Assembly: GCA_011523785.1 (NCBI GenBank)
Contig: WTFW01000074.1
Coordinates: forward strand, 1 to 47,386
Length of the DNA stretch: 47,386 nucleotides
Direction of reading: 5' to 3'
From: Chloroflexota bacterium
GTDB lineage: Bacteria; Chloroflexota; UBA11872
Every line of letters starts with the position of its first letter. The first letter of the stretch is position 1. The notes under the pieces were generated by a model, which was not told the DNA's origin, did not search any database, and saw only the letters and a program-made list of their open reading frames with translations. Both the position numbers and the translations under genes were made by a program. This document shows, piece by piece, positions 39,119 through 47,386 of the stretch.

Positions 39119-40957
39119 TCAGCGAACTCCCCGGACCCGATGGAAAATCCACCATTCGACCAACACCAGGGTCAGCGCCAGAACGGCCACCCACGGCCAC
39201 AGTTCAATCTGGTCCTGGATTCGCTGGGGTGAGTCGACCGTCGCACTCGACCCCGCCGAAGCCCCGCCTCGTGACGGTCGAGTCGCCAGTCCCGGAGCAA
39301 ACTCTATCGACGTCTGGGCCATCAGTTCCTGCCCCACGAACTGGCGAACCGTATAGACCCCGGGGACCGTCACTTCAAGGACCGCCGGCTCCGGCAGCGT
39401 GAACTCAGTCGAGTCCCCGCCCGGATCGGTTACGGCGACTCGATCGGCCCGCGGATGCGGGACGAGCCGGGCCGGCCGCCCCGGTTCCAGATCGGCCCCG
39501 TCCGGCAAGGGCGAAAATGGATCGGCCCAACGCACCACGTTGGACCAGAACACCGGAAACCAGGGCGCCTGAGTTACCCCGGGGCCGGCCACGTCGAATC
39601 CGATCACGGCGGTGCGGCGACCATAAGCAACCCCGTGCGCGAGCAACGCGCGGTCACCCACGCTCAGGTCCACCTGCGCCCAGGGAGGTACCGCATAGGT
39701 CACGTCCGAGTCGGACACCAGGTCGCCAACGTCGACCGACGTCAGGAGCGGGCTGTCCGCGACCGCCAATGGACGCGTGTCGGCATTGGCCGGCGAATCC
39801 AGGCCAAGTGCCGGCATGGCCCGAGGCTGGACGAAAACGGCAGAGGCGGAGGGCAGAAACTCGGGCGTGAACCCCTGGAACACGTAGAAGTCCGCGGACA
39901 AGTTCGCCTGGTCGTACGAATCGACAGCTATGGCCTGCGCCGTAACCGCCGGCACGGCCTGCAAGGCCCGAATGATTGGCCAGGGTTCGTTGCCGACCAC
40001 CACCACCGACAGCTCCGACGGCTCGGCCAGCGAGGCAAATGCTAGGTCGTCGGCCGGCAGACCGTCATCGGGCGCGCGAACTTCGGCCTGGTAGCCCGGC
40101 GCCGCCGGCAGGTCGTCGAACACCAAGATCTCGCGTGCCCCGGCCGCCAACTCGATCGCCCTGCTCGTCGGCGAGCCTTCACCTGCAGATACCAGCACCT
40201 CGGCCACGGCGCCGGTAATCCCGTCGTTTCGGACCGCGACCACGCCCTGCACGGCATCTGGCGTATCGAGGCGTCGCCGTACCTGGAACGACGCCAGCGC
40301 GACGTTCGGCGCCGGCTCGCCGACGACGACCGTCCGGACCCCGGCATACACGGGATCCGAAGCCTCCGCCGGCGGCTGATCCGTAAAGAGCGCCACGATT
40401 CCGCCGGCTGCCGGGTTCGCCAGCGAGCGCGCCATGTCCAGCGCCGCGTCCAGCCGTCCGCGCGAAGCTTCGGCTCGTATCCCACCGATCAATCGGTTCA
40501 CCTCGGCCCGATCGCCGGTCTGCGCGACAAGCGTTCGCGGAACCGCACCGGCGGTTATCAGCGACATGCGCCGGTCGTGGTCAAGCGAGTTCACAAACGC
40601 GGCGGCCTCATCGCGGGCGCGCTCGATTCGCCGCGTCCCGTCTCCGTCGGCTATGGCCATCGACGCCGAAACATCCATCACGATTGCCACTGGTGGGCCC
40701 AGTTCAACCGTGGCCAGGCGCTCCGGCCGCGCCAACGCCAGCGCAAACACGACCACAGCCAGCAACTGGAGCAGAAGCACGGAGTGCCGGCGCAGCCAGG
40801 CCAGCCAGGTGTCGTCGGCTCGCGCCCGCAGCGTGCGCCGCCAGACCAACAGCGAAGCCACCACGATGCGCTGACGGCGCGGACGCAGCAGAAAAAACGC
40901 CAGCACCGCCAGCGTCAGACCCGCCCAGGCAAAGGCCAGCGGCGCCGCCCAGGTCAC
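39119..40957 (-). CDS. BatA-like membrane protein with VWA domain
   Basis: The product has 612 residues; GTG 40957 overlaps the DUF58 stop (GTGA). It opens with a BatA-type N-terminus: a membrane helix (8-24), a short loop with VVASLLVWRRTLRAR, then a second helix (59-77). The VWA domain follows with MIDAS DVSAS (95-99) and ALFTDQPP. A beta-rich middle and a large region ending TRPLAVADSPLLTS resemble the domain used in exporter-side proteins of this module. A last helix (585-603) returns to the membrane. In Bacteroides, BatA proteins are linked with oxygen tolerance; elsewhere MoxR-VWA sets assemble enzyme complexes. Here the role is inferred only from neighbours. Confidence 0.85.
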   Translation of the reverse strand: MTWAAPLAFAWAGLTLAVLAFFLLRPRRQRIVVASLLVWRRTLRARADDTWLAWLRRHSVLLLQLLAVVVFALALARPERLATVELGPPVAIVMDVSASMAIADGDGTRRIERARDEAAAFVNSLDHDRRMSLITAGAVPRTLVAQTGDRAEVNRLIGGIRAEASRGRLDAALDMARSLANPAAGGIVALFTDQPPAEASDPVYAGVRTVVVGEPAPNVALASFQVRRRLDTPDAVQGVVAVRNDGITGAVAEVLVSAGEGSPTSRAIELAAGAREILVFDDLPAAPGYQAEVRAPDDGLPADDLAFASLAEPSELSVVVVGNEPWPIIRALQAVPAVTAQAIAVDSYDQANLSADFYVFQGFTPEFLPSASAVFVQPRAMPALGLDSPANADTRPLAVADSPLLTSVDVGDLVSDSDVTYAVPPWAQVDLSVGDRALLAHGVAYGRRTAVIGFDVAGPGVTQAPWFPVFWSNVVRWADPFSPLPDGADLEPGRPARLVPHPRADRVAVTDPGGDSTEFTLPEPAVLEVTVPGVYTVRQFVGQELMAQTSIEFAPGLATRPSRGGASAGSSATVDSPQRIQDQIELWPWVAVLALTLVLVEWWIFHRVRGVR

Positions 40958-41851
40958 GCCAGCGTTCCGTGCTCGCGCAGGCGCCGAAGCACGATGTCCT
41001 CCACCGGCCAGTTGGACCGGATCGGCACGTAGCGCACGTGCCGACGGTGACAGAAGCGCTGCAAGTCGCTGGTCCAGTCGCCGATCGCCTGGCGGTATGC
41101 GCGAAGCAGATCCCCGTCGCCAAGCACCTCCAGCGCGTCGCCGCGTTCGGCGTCGACAAGTTCGACCTCATCGCTAAAGACTGGACTGACGAATTCGTCG
41201 TCAAGCACGTGGATCACCGTCACTTCGTGACCCCGCTGGGCAAGCGACCCGATGGCCCGCGGAGCGTCGGGCGCAAGGAGATCGGAAGCCAGCACCGCAA
41301 CTCCGTGCGGGAGAGCCCGGGCGTTGTAGGCGGTCACGGCGCGCGAGAGCCCGGTTTCACCCGACGGTCGTTGGCGCTCCAGGAACTCGAACAAGCGAGC
41401 CACGTAGGCCTCCCCTTGCCGGGGCGCGAACGTCTCGCCCAGGTCGTTACCCAACGCGGCCCCCGCCACAACGTCGCGGCTGGCCAGGGCCGTCCACCCC
41501 AGCGCAGCCAACACGGCCTGCGCGGCTTCAAGTTTCGCGGGCGCACCCGATGCCATCGATCCGCTGACGTCCAGTAGCAAGTGCACCACCAGCGTCTCTT
41601 CCGACTCCCGGACCTTCACGAACAACTCGTCGGTCCGGGCGTAGATGTTCCAGTCGATCTGCCGGTAGTCGTCGCCCGGGCTGTACGACCGGTGGTCGGC
41701 GAACTCTAGCGATGAGCCGGTCGCCCGGCTGCGCCGCCCTCCCGTGTGCAGGTGCCCGTGCGGACGCTGCGAAACGAGCGAGAGATTGGCCAGCTTGGCG
41801 CGCAGCGCGGCGTCGGGCGCAAACGCCGGCAACGCGGCGCCGGCGCTGCGC

Positions 41852-41859
<8 letters not shown>
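40954..41859 (-). CDS. DUF58 protein with a VWA-like fold
   Basis: The product has 301 residues; GTG 41859 overlaps the MoxR stop by 8 nt. The DUF58 signature YSPGDDYRQIDWNIYARTDEL is at 59-79, cut here by other text only at its ends, and FVKVRESEETL follows. A MIDAS-like site is LLLDVSGSM (Asp97, Ser99, Ser101). DUF58 proteins are always found near MoxR-type ATPases and are thought to be their substrates or adaptors. The arrangement MoxR, DUF58, VWA, VWA is the standard order. There is no membrane segment, so the protein is cytoplasmic. Confidence 0.92.
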
Positions 41860-42861
<1,002 letters not shown>

Positions 42862-42865
<4 letters not shown>

Positions 42866-44376
42866 GGCGCGGCGAAGTAGCGATCCATCATTGGCAGCAT
42901 ATCCAGCGGGACGTTGCGGGCAACGTCGGGCCGCCCCACGGCATACCCTCGCCGTCCGGCAGAGGCCTCGTATCCGGACGATCCGCCGGGACCCAGTTCC
43001 AGCACCGGTCGCTCGATCAGCTCGGTGCCGTCCTCGGTCGGTGCGATCTCCACGATCTCCAATTGCCCGTCCACGTTGAGCCGCTGCTCGGGCGCCAGGG
43101 TCTCCAGCGTGCCCTCCAGTGCTTGGCCGCTCGCCACGGAGTCGCCGCCGCCTTGCGACCCGACGCTGCCCTCCGCGCTCCCCTCTGTCGCCCCCGCCGC
43201 CGCCGCCGCGGCCGCTGCGTCTCCGGGCGAATCCCCTTCCGTTCCAGGAAGCCCGTCCCCGGCCGCCGCCTCGGCTTCAGCGAGTTGTCGCGCAAGCTGA
43301 TCGAGTTGCGCTTCCAGTCCGCTGTCGGCCTGCACCGTGGACCCAACGGTTTCGATCTCTTGGGCCAGTTGCTCCAGCGCGCTGCGGGCGTCAGCCAGCT
43401 GGCCGCCTTCCAGCGCGTCGGCCGCCGCCCGCAACTGGTCGGCCAGCCCCTCGTCCAAGCCTTCAGCCCGTTCCGCCGCTTCCCTTAGACCGTCCGCCAG
43501 CTCATCCATGCGCGTGCTGTTCATGCCCGAAATCTGCTCACCCAGTTCGCGCGCCTCGCCCGCGGCCGTCTGGAAGTCGCCGCTGTCGAGGGCCCGACCA
43601 AGGCGCCGGCCCTCGGCTGTGCGTCGCAACGCCTCGCCGGCGGCCTCGGCGGCCAGCGCTGCGGGCGCGGCCTCGGGGTCGCGCTGGCGCTCCAGTTCGG
43701 CCATCGCCGCTCGAATCTGGTCGATCTGTGCCAGCACCGCCGGATCCGCCAGCGCGGGTGTCGCGCCATCCGCTTCGGCGCCCAGGCTCTCCGCCAGCGC
43801 CGAGGTCGTCGCGCCCCCGCCCACTCGCGGCAGCACGTCGGTCGTCGCGGCCAGCACCGCGGCCGCCAGGATTACTGCGGCAAGCGCCAGGATGCCCAGG
43901 TCGCCGCGCGGCGCCCGATACGGAAAGGCACTGGCCGCATCGACGCCCGCCAGGGCCTGCAGCGCGTCGCGCCGTTGCAGCTCCCGCACCTGCGAATCTG
44001 CCCGCGATCCGGCCACCGCCGTGGACAAACGCTCGAACATCGCCATCCGCCGGTCATAGGCCAACGCCGCGGCCAGCGGCGGCGGTGCCACCAGCGCCCG
44101 CGCGGCCAGCACCACGAGCGGAACCGCGGCCACGCTCGCGGCCACTGCCACCATCACCCGTGGTAAGCCGGCCACGGCCATGGCAATCACCAGGACAAGT
44201 GCCAGTCCTACGCCAGCGGTTAGGACTCGTGGCGCCTCCTGCAAGGTTCGGTAGCGCTGCCAGCGGCGGGCCAGCGGGAGAAGACGCTGCTCCAACGCAT
44301 CCGGCCCGTAGGCCGTGCCTCGAAATGCCGGCCACGCTATGCCACGAGCAATCCGCGGCGTTAGCTCAATGCGCAT
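42862..44376 (-). CDS. DUF4175-like membrane protein with long coiled-coil
   Basis: ATG 44376 is used; GTG 44385 is equally possible. The product is 504 residues. Two to three membrane segments lie in the first 190 residues (TAGVGLALVLVIAMAVAG, then ASVAAVPLVVLAARALV, and GILALAAVILAAAVLAATT). After them comes a long helical stretch (about 200-380) rich in Ala, Glu, Leu and Arg that reads as coiled coil (for example AEGLDEGLADQLRAAADAL). A Gly/Ala/Ser low-complexity linker follows, then a C-terminal piece with GYAVGRPDVARNVPLDML. DUF4175-type proteins occur next to MoxR/DUF58/VWA genes and are thought to be partners at the membrane. Its coupling to the MoxR gene supports membership in this module. 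Confidence 0.7.
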
Positions 44377-44463
44377 GGCGTCCACGCCGCGGGCCTGCCC
44401 GGAATCGCCAGCAATCCTGCAAACCCGTCATCCCGGCGTGACCGACACACCGCCAAAACGTCT

Positions 44464-46179
44464 TCACTGCTCACGCTTCCACGTCTGGGCCGATGTCAGC
44501 AGATCACGAGCCACCCGCCGGCCGGCGGCGGTGGACGCCCCGCTCATGGCCGCGATTTCCTCGACCACCTGGGCGCCATCCACGCGCGAGACCTCGGTCT
44601 TCGACACACCGTCCATGTCCGACTTCGCCACAACAAAGTGCGAGTCTCCAAACGCCGCCACCGGGGCCAGGTGCGTAATGCACAACACCTGCCGCCATGC
44701 GGCCAGCGCCGCCAGCTTCTGTCCAACAATGTCTCCGGCCCTCGGTCCAACGCCGACATCGATCTCGTCAAAGACCAGCGTAGGCGTCTCATCAACCCGC
44801 GCCAGCACGACTTTGAGTCCCAGCAGGATCCGGGACCGTTCGCCCTCGGACGCCACGTCGGCCAGAGGACGTCGTGGCTGGCCGGTGTTCACGCTCAGCA
44901 GGAAGTCGACGTGATCCATGCCGGACTCATCGAACGCGACCGGCCCAGGCTCGCCCTCCACCGGCAGGCCGTCCGCGTCAGCCTGCCGGCGCAAGCTGAC
45001 CTCGAACTCGGCGGACGCCATGTTCAGGTCGGCCAGCTGGACGGCGATGGCATCCGCCAGTTCCCTGGCCGCCCGCTCGCGCTCGGCTGAAAGTGCCTCG
45101 ACGGCCGGAATCAGGCGAGCCTTCAGCCTGGCGACGTGCTCGCGCAGCGCTTCGATTCGGGCGTCCCCGCGATCGAGCTCATCCAGCCGCTCGCGCGCCG
45201 ATTCGCCGTAGGCAATCACGTCAGCCGGTGTGTCCCCGTACTTGCGAGTGAGCGATTCGATCTGATTCAGGCGCTCGTCGATCTGTTCGAGACGCGCCGG
45301 ATCGGCCTCCACGTTCTCGGCATACGACTGAAACGTCAGGGCCAGGTCGGTCGCCAGCTCCTGCAGTTGCGCGGCCTGCTCGGCCAGCGGTCGCATGCCC
45401 GGATCCAGCGTCGCCATTTCCTCGGCCGATGCACGGGTCGATCCGAAAATGTCGGGCGCCGGATCCAGCGTCTCGCCCTGCAGTTGAACCGCGGCCTGGC
45501 TGGCCAGGCCGCGCAACCGCTCCGCGTTGGCCAGCACCAACCGATCCGCCCGCAGCCGCTCATCCTCACCCGCCGTGAGGCCCGCCGCTTCAATTTCATC
45601 GACCTGGAACGTCAGCAGATCGATCTCGCGTGCAGTTTCCCTCGCATTGCGCTGCAATTCGTCCGCTTCGCGACACGCCGCCCGCAGATCGCGTACCAGC
45701 GCGGCCGCCGCTTCGCGCTCCGGAATCAATCCGGCGAAACGGTCCAGGTACTCGAGCTGCTGCGAGCGCCGAAAAAGCGACTGGTGCTCGCTTGGCCCAT
45801 GCATGTCAACCAGCGTTCGACCCAACTCCGCCAGCGCGCGGACCGGGACGGCGCGCCCGTTGATGCGCGCCGTCGAACGGCCGGCCCCGCGAACTTCGCG
45901 CGAGAGGGTCAGCGACTCGTCGACCTCCGCGCCATACGAATCCAGGACAGCGACGGCCTTACCCGGCGTCGCGTCGAACACGGCCTCCACATAGGCATGC
46001 CGGGCGCCCGGCCGAATATCCGCTGGATGCGCCCGGCGTCCCAGCACCAACGCCATCGCGTCGATCAGGATCGACTTCCCGGCGCCCGTCTCGCCGGTCA
46101 GGACGTTCATCCCCGCTTCCAGCGCTACGTCAACGGCATCGATCAGCGCAAAGTCGCGAACGCTGACGTGCCTGAGCAC
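44464..46179 (-). CDS. recN: DNA repair ATPase RecN
   Basis: The product has 571 residues from GTG 46179, the standard length. Walker A is GETGAGKSILIDAMALVLG (29-47), and Walker B LVFDEIDVGVGPRAGDIVG is near the end. Two long coiled-coil arms lie between (about 150-350). The signature motif is unusual: where RecN has VASGGELSR this protein has VASEGERSRILLGLK. RecN is an SMC-like ATPase that acts in the cytoplasm at double-strand breaks. Six nucleotides separate it from the NAD kinase gene upstream, a pairing (nadK-recN) seen in many bacteria, so they form one unit. The next gene downstream starts 88 nt away. Confidence 0.94.
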   Translation of the reverse strand: MLRHVSVRDFALIDAVDVALEAGMNVLTGETGAGKSILIDAMALVLGRRAHPADIRPGARHAYVEAVFDATPGKAVAVLDSYGAEVDESLTLSREVRGAGRSTARINGRAVPVRALAELGRTLVDMHGPSEHQSLFRRSQQLEYLDRFAGLIPEREAAAALVRDLRAACREADELQRNARETAREIDLLTFQVDEIEAAGLTAGEDERLRADRLVLANAERLRGLASQAAVQLQGETLDPAPDIFGSTRASAEEMATLDPGMRPLAEQAAQLQELATDLALTFQSYAENVEADPARLEQIDERLNQIESLTRKYGDTPADVIAYGESARERLDELDRGDARIEALREHVARLKARLIPAVEALSAERERAARELADAIAVQLADLNMASAEFEVSLRRQADADGLPVEGEPGPVAFDESGMDHVDFLLSVNTGQPRRPLADVASEGERSRILLGLKVVLARVDETPTLVFDEIDVGVGPRAGDIVGQKLAALAAWRQVLCITHLAPVAAFGDSHFVVAKSDMDGVSKTEVSRVDGAQVVEEIAAMSGASTAAGRRVARDLLTSAQTWKREQ

Positions 46180-46185
46180 GGGTGT

Positions 46186-47049
46186 TTAGCCGGACCCGTG
46201 CACAGGTCGCGGCATCTCCCGCGGAACCCGCCAGCGCATCTTCTCGGCCAGCGTGGCGTAGAAGTAGTCGCTCTCCCGGAATCTCGCGAACCGGGCCAGG
46301 TGCTCGGACGCCTTGCACACCACCCGGTCGCCCGAGGTCAGCAACTGATCGGTCTGACCGTCAATCGAAAGTGTCGCCTCGTGCGTGGTGAAGGTCGTCA
46401 GTTCCACTCGCTCGTCATGGCCCACCACGATCGAGTTCGCGGGCGTCAGGAACGGAACCAGCGGCGTCATCACCAGGTCCCGCACTTTCGGATGCAGCAC
46501 CGGTCCGCCGGCCGCCTGCACGTACCCCGTCGTACCCGTCGGGGTAGCCACGATCACGCCGTCCGAGGTGTACGTCGTCAGCACCACGCCGTTGATACGC
46601 ACCTCGATCTCGACGACGCGCGCCATCCGCCCTCGACCGACCACCACGTCGCCCGCGGCCAGACCCGAAGCAACCACGCCGTTCGCATCGTGGTGCGTCC
46701 AGTCGATCAGGACGCGTTCTTCAATCCAGTAGCCGCCGTCGAGCACATCGTCCAGGCGTTCATCGAACTCGTCCGGTGAAAATTCGGTCAGGAATCCAAG
46801 ACGTCCGTAGTTGACGCCCAGGCAGATAGCTCGATGCGGAGCCGCGGCGCGTGCCGCCCGCAAAAGCGTGCCGTCGCCCCCGAACGTCACCACCAGTTCG
46901 GCGCCCGCCAGGTCGTCGGGCCGCTCGGTAATCTCCCAGGACGACACGCACCACGCGTCCAGGCCTCGACACTTGAGCCGGTTCTGGGTGCGTTGCGCGT
47001 GGTCGACGGATGCGGCAATGCGTGGCTGAAACAGAAGAGCAACCCGCAT
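46186..47049 (-). CDS. nadK: NAD kinase
   Basis: ATG 47049 has GGTGG just upstream; the frame also opens with TTG 47052. The product is 287 residues. The enzyme phosphorylates NAD to NADP. The GGDGT motif is at 57-61 (VTFGGDGTLLRAAR), followed by GVNYGRLGFLTEF (78-90), the second conserved region YTSDGVIVATPTGTTGY (usual PTGSTAY) and SIDGQTDQL near the end. It is the first gene of the minus-strand run and is followed by recN. A candidate promoter lies 30 nt upstream. The change from PTGSTAYS to PTGTTGYV is modest and should not remove activity. Confidence 0.95.
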   Translation of the reverse strand: MRVALLFQPRIAASVDHAQRTQNRLKCRGLDAWCVSSWEITERPDDLAGAELVVTFGGDGTLLRAARAAAPHRAICLGVNYGRLGFLTEFSPDEFDERLDDVLDGGYWIEERVLIDWTHHDANGVVASGLAAGDVVVGRGRMARVVEIEVRINGVVLTTYTSDGVIVATPTGTTGYVQAAGGPVLHPKVRDLVMTPLVPFLTPANSIVVGHDERVELTTFTTHEATLSIDGQTDQLLTSGDRVVCKASEHLARFARFRESDYFYATLAEKMRWRVPREMPRPVHGSG

Positions 47050-47078
47050 CAACCACCCACGTCATCGCTGTCCCGTTC

Positions 47079-47106
47079 ATCATAGTCGCTGCCCGCGCCC
47101 CACCAA
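47079..47106 (-). promoter_or_regulatory. Candidate promoter of nadK-recN
   Basis: On the minus strand TTGGTG (47106-47101) and TATGAT (47084-47079) are spaced by 16 nt. The start site near 47072 gives a leader of about 23 nt. The -10 matches five of six consensus bases; the -35 is partial. Confidence 0.42.
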
Positions 47107-47128
47107 TTCGGCCACGGTCCCCCGAGCA

Positions 47129-47376
47129 GAGACCTTTGCATAACCCCGCCTCGACCTCGAAACCGGGGCCGCTCTTTCTCCCTCTCCCTCTGGAGACCTT
47201 TGCAAGACGCCCCGTGTGCCCGAATGAGCAGCCGCGTCTTAATCCCTCTCCTGGGGGAGAGGGTTGGGGTGAGGGGTCTTCCGCGCAACCAGCCGAGGGT
47301 TATGCAAGAGTCTCCTCTGGGAGAGGGTTGGGGTGAGGGGTCTTCCGGGCACCCAACCTCCGGTTACGCAAGCGTC
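47129..47376. repeat. Cluster of degenerate 64-65 nt repeats with a central palindrome
   Basis: The element GAGACCTTTGCA occurs at 47129 and 47193, exactly 64 nt apart, and the two following stretches also resemble each other (GCCGCTCTT and GCCGCGTCTT, each before TCCCTCTCC). From 47246 a second pair of units is spaced 65 nt: each contains GAGAGGGTTGGGGTGAGGGG (47257 and 47322), then TCTTCCG, and each ends with a GGTTAxGCAAGxGTCTC piece. A perfect inverted repeat, CCCTCTCC (47244-47251) with GGAGAGGG (47256-47263), sits between the two pairs. GCAAGAGTCTCC is close to the reverse complement of GGAGACCTTTGC, so the whole looks like a palindromic intergenic repeat. No coding sequence is credible here. 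Confidence 0.75.
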
Positions 47377-47386
47377 TCGATCAGCA

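Noticed and set aside
45136-46779. Plus-strand open frame of 547 codons across recN and nadK
   Set aside because: Both genes below it have complete motifs on the minus strand; this frame spans their junction without any domain.
47049-47288. Minus-strand frame with the words PLTPTLSPRRG
   Set aside because: This text is the translation of the intergenic GAGAGGGTTGGGGTGAGGGG repeat and is a well-known spurious protein.
47129-47376. CRISPR-like array
   Set aside because: Only two plus two degenerate copies with no conserved repeat-spacer alternation and no cas genes nearby.

Overview
The window is high-GC, gene-dense bacterial DNA with no rRNA, tRNA, integrase or phage genes. Best guess for the host is an uncultured member of the Chloroflexota. 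The support is the PurA subtype, a GMC dehydrogenase with its subunit 3, and glycosyltransferases carrying accessory beta-sandwich modules of a kind I associate with that phylum. This rests on recalled family resemblance, not on a search.

Layout. (1) 1-13.6 kb, almost all minus strand: a surface-polysaccharide locus with an ABC-2 exporter (Wzm permease, Wzt ATPase), one GT2, four GT4 and one membrane GT-C glycosyltransferase, a radical SAM/SPASM enzyme coupled to a Trm112-like zinc protein, and the start of a hexapeptide acyltransferase. Most neighbours overlap by 4 nt. A plus-strand GyrI-like gene sits between wzm and wzt. (2) 13.7-18.0 kb, plus strand: a degenerate metallo-beta-lactamase-fold protein, pyrG, a variant purA and a cysteine-free peroxiredoxin-like protein. 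(3) 18.0-26.9 kb, plus strand: a pyrimidine operon pyrR-pyrB-(MBL)-pyrC-carA-carB-pyrK, preceded by a readable PyrR-type attenuator. It ends after pyrK without pyrD. (4) 26.9-30.6 kb: a decaying accessory zone with a large membrane-protein pseudogene (one frameshift, one in-frame TAG) and a remnant homologous to the 3' half of pyrK. (5) 30.6-47.05 kb: a small orphan gene with its own promoter and terminator, then a long minus-strand run: GMC dehydrogenase pair, LiaF-like protein, aldo/keto reductase, CCA-adding/poly(A) polymerase-type enzyme, a MoxR/DUF58/VWA module of five genes, recN and NAD kinase. (6) 47.05-47.39 kb: a non-coding repeat cluster.

How the parts work together. In region 1 glycosyltransferases build a glycan that Wzm/Wzt exports; Wzt, the GT4 at 7477-9057 and the GT2 carry what looks like the same extra beta-sandwich, which could recognise the glycan. 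Region 3 makes carbamoyl phosphate, carbamoyl aspartate and dihydroorotate and supplies the electron-transfer subunit for dihydroorotate oxidation, with UMP feedback through PyrR; pyrG and purA just upstream are nucleotide genes too. The most interesting items are the shared beta-sandwich, the pyr attenuator, the pyrK remnant beside a broken operon end, and two fold-conserved proteins that have lost catalytic residues.
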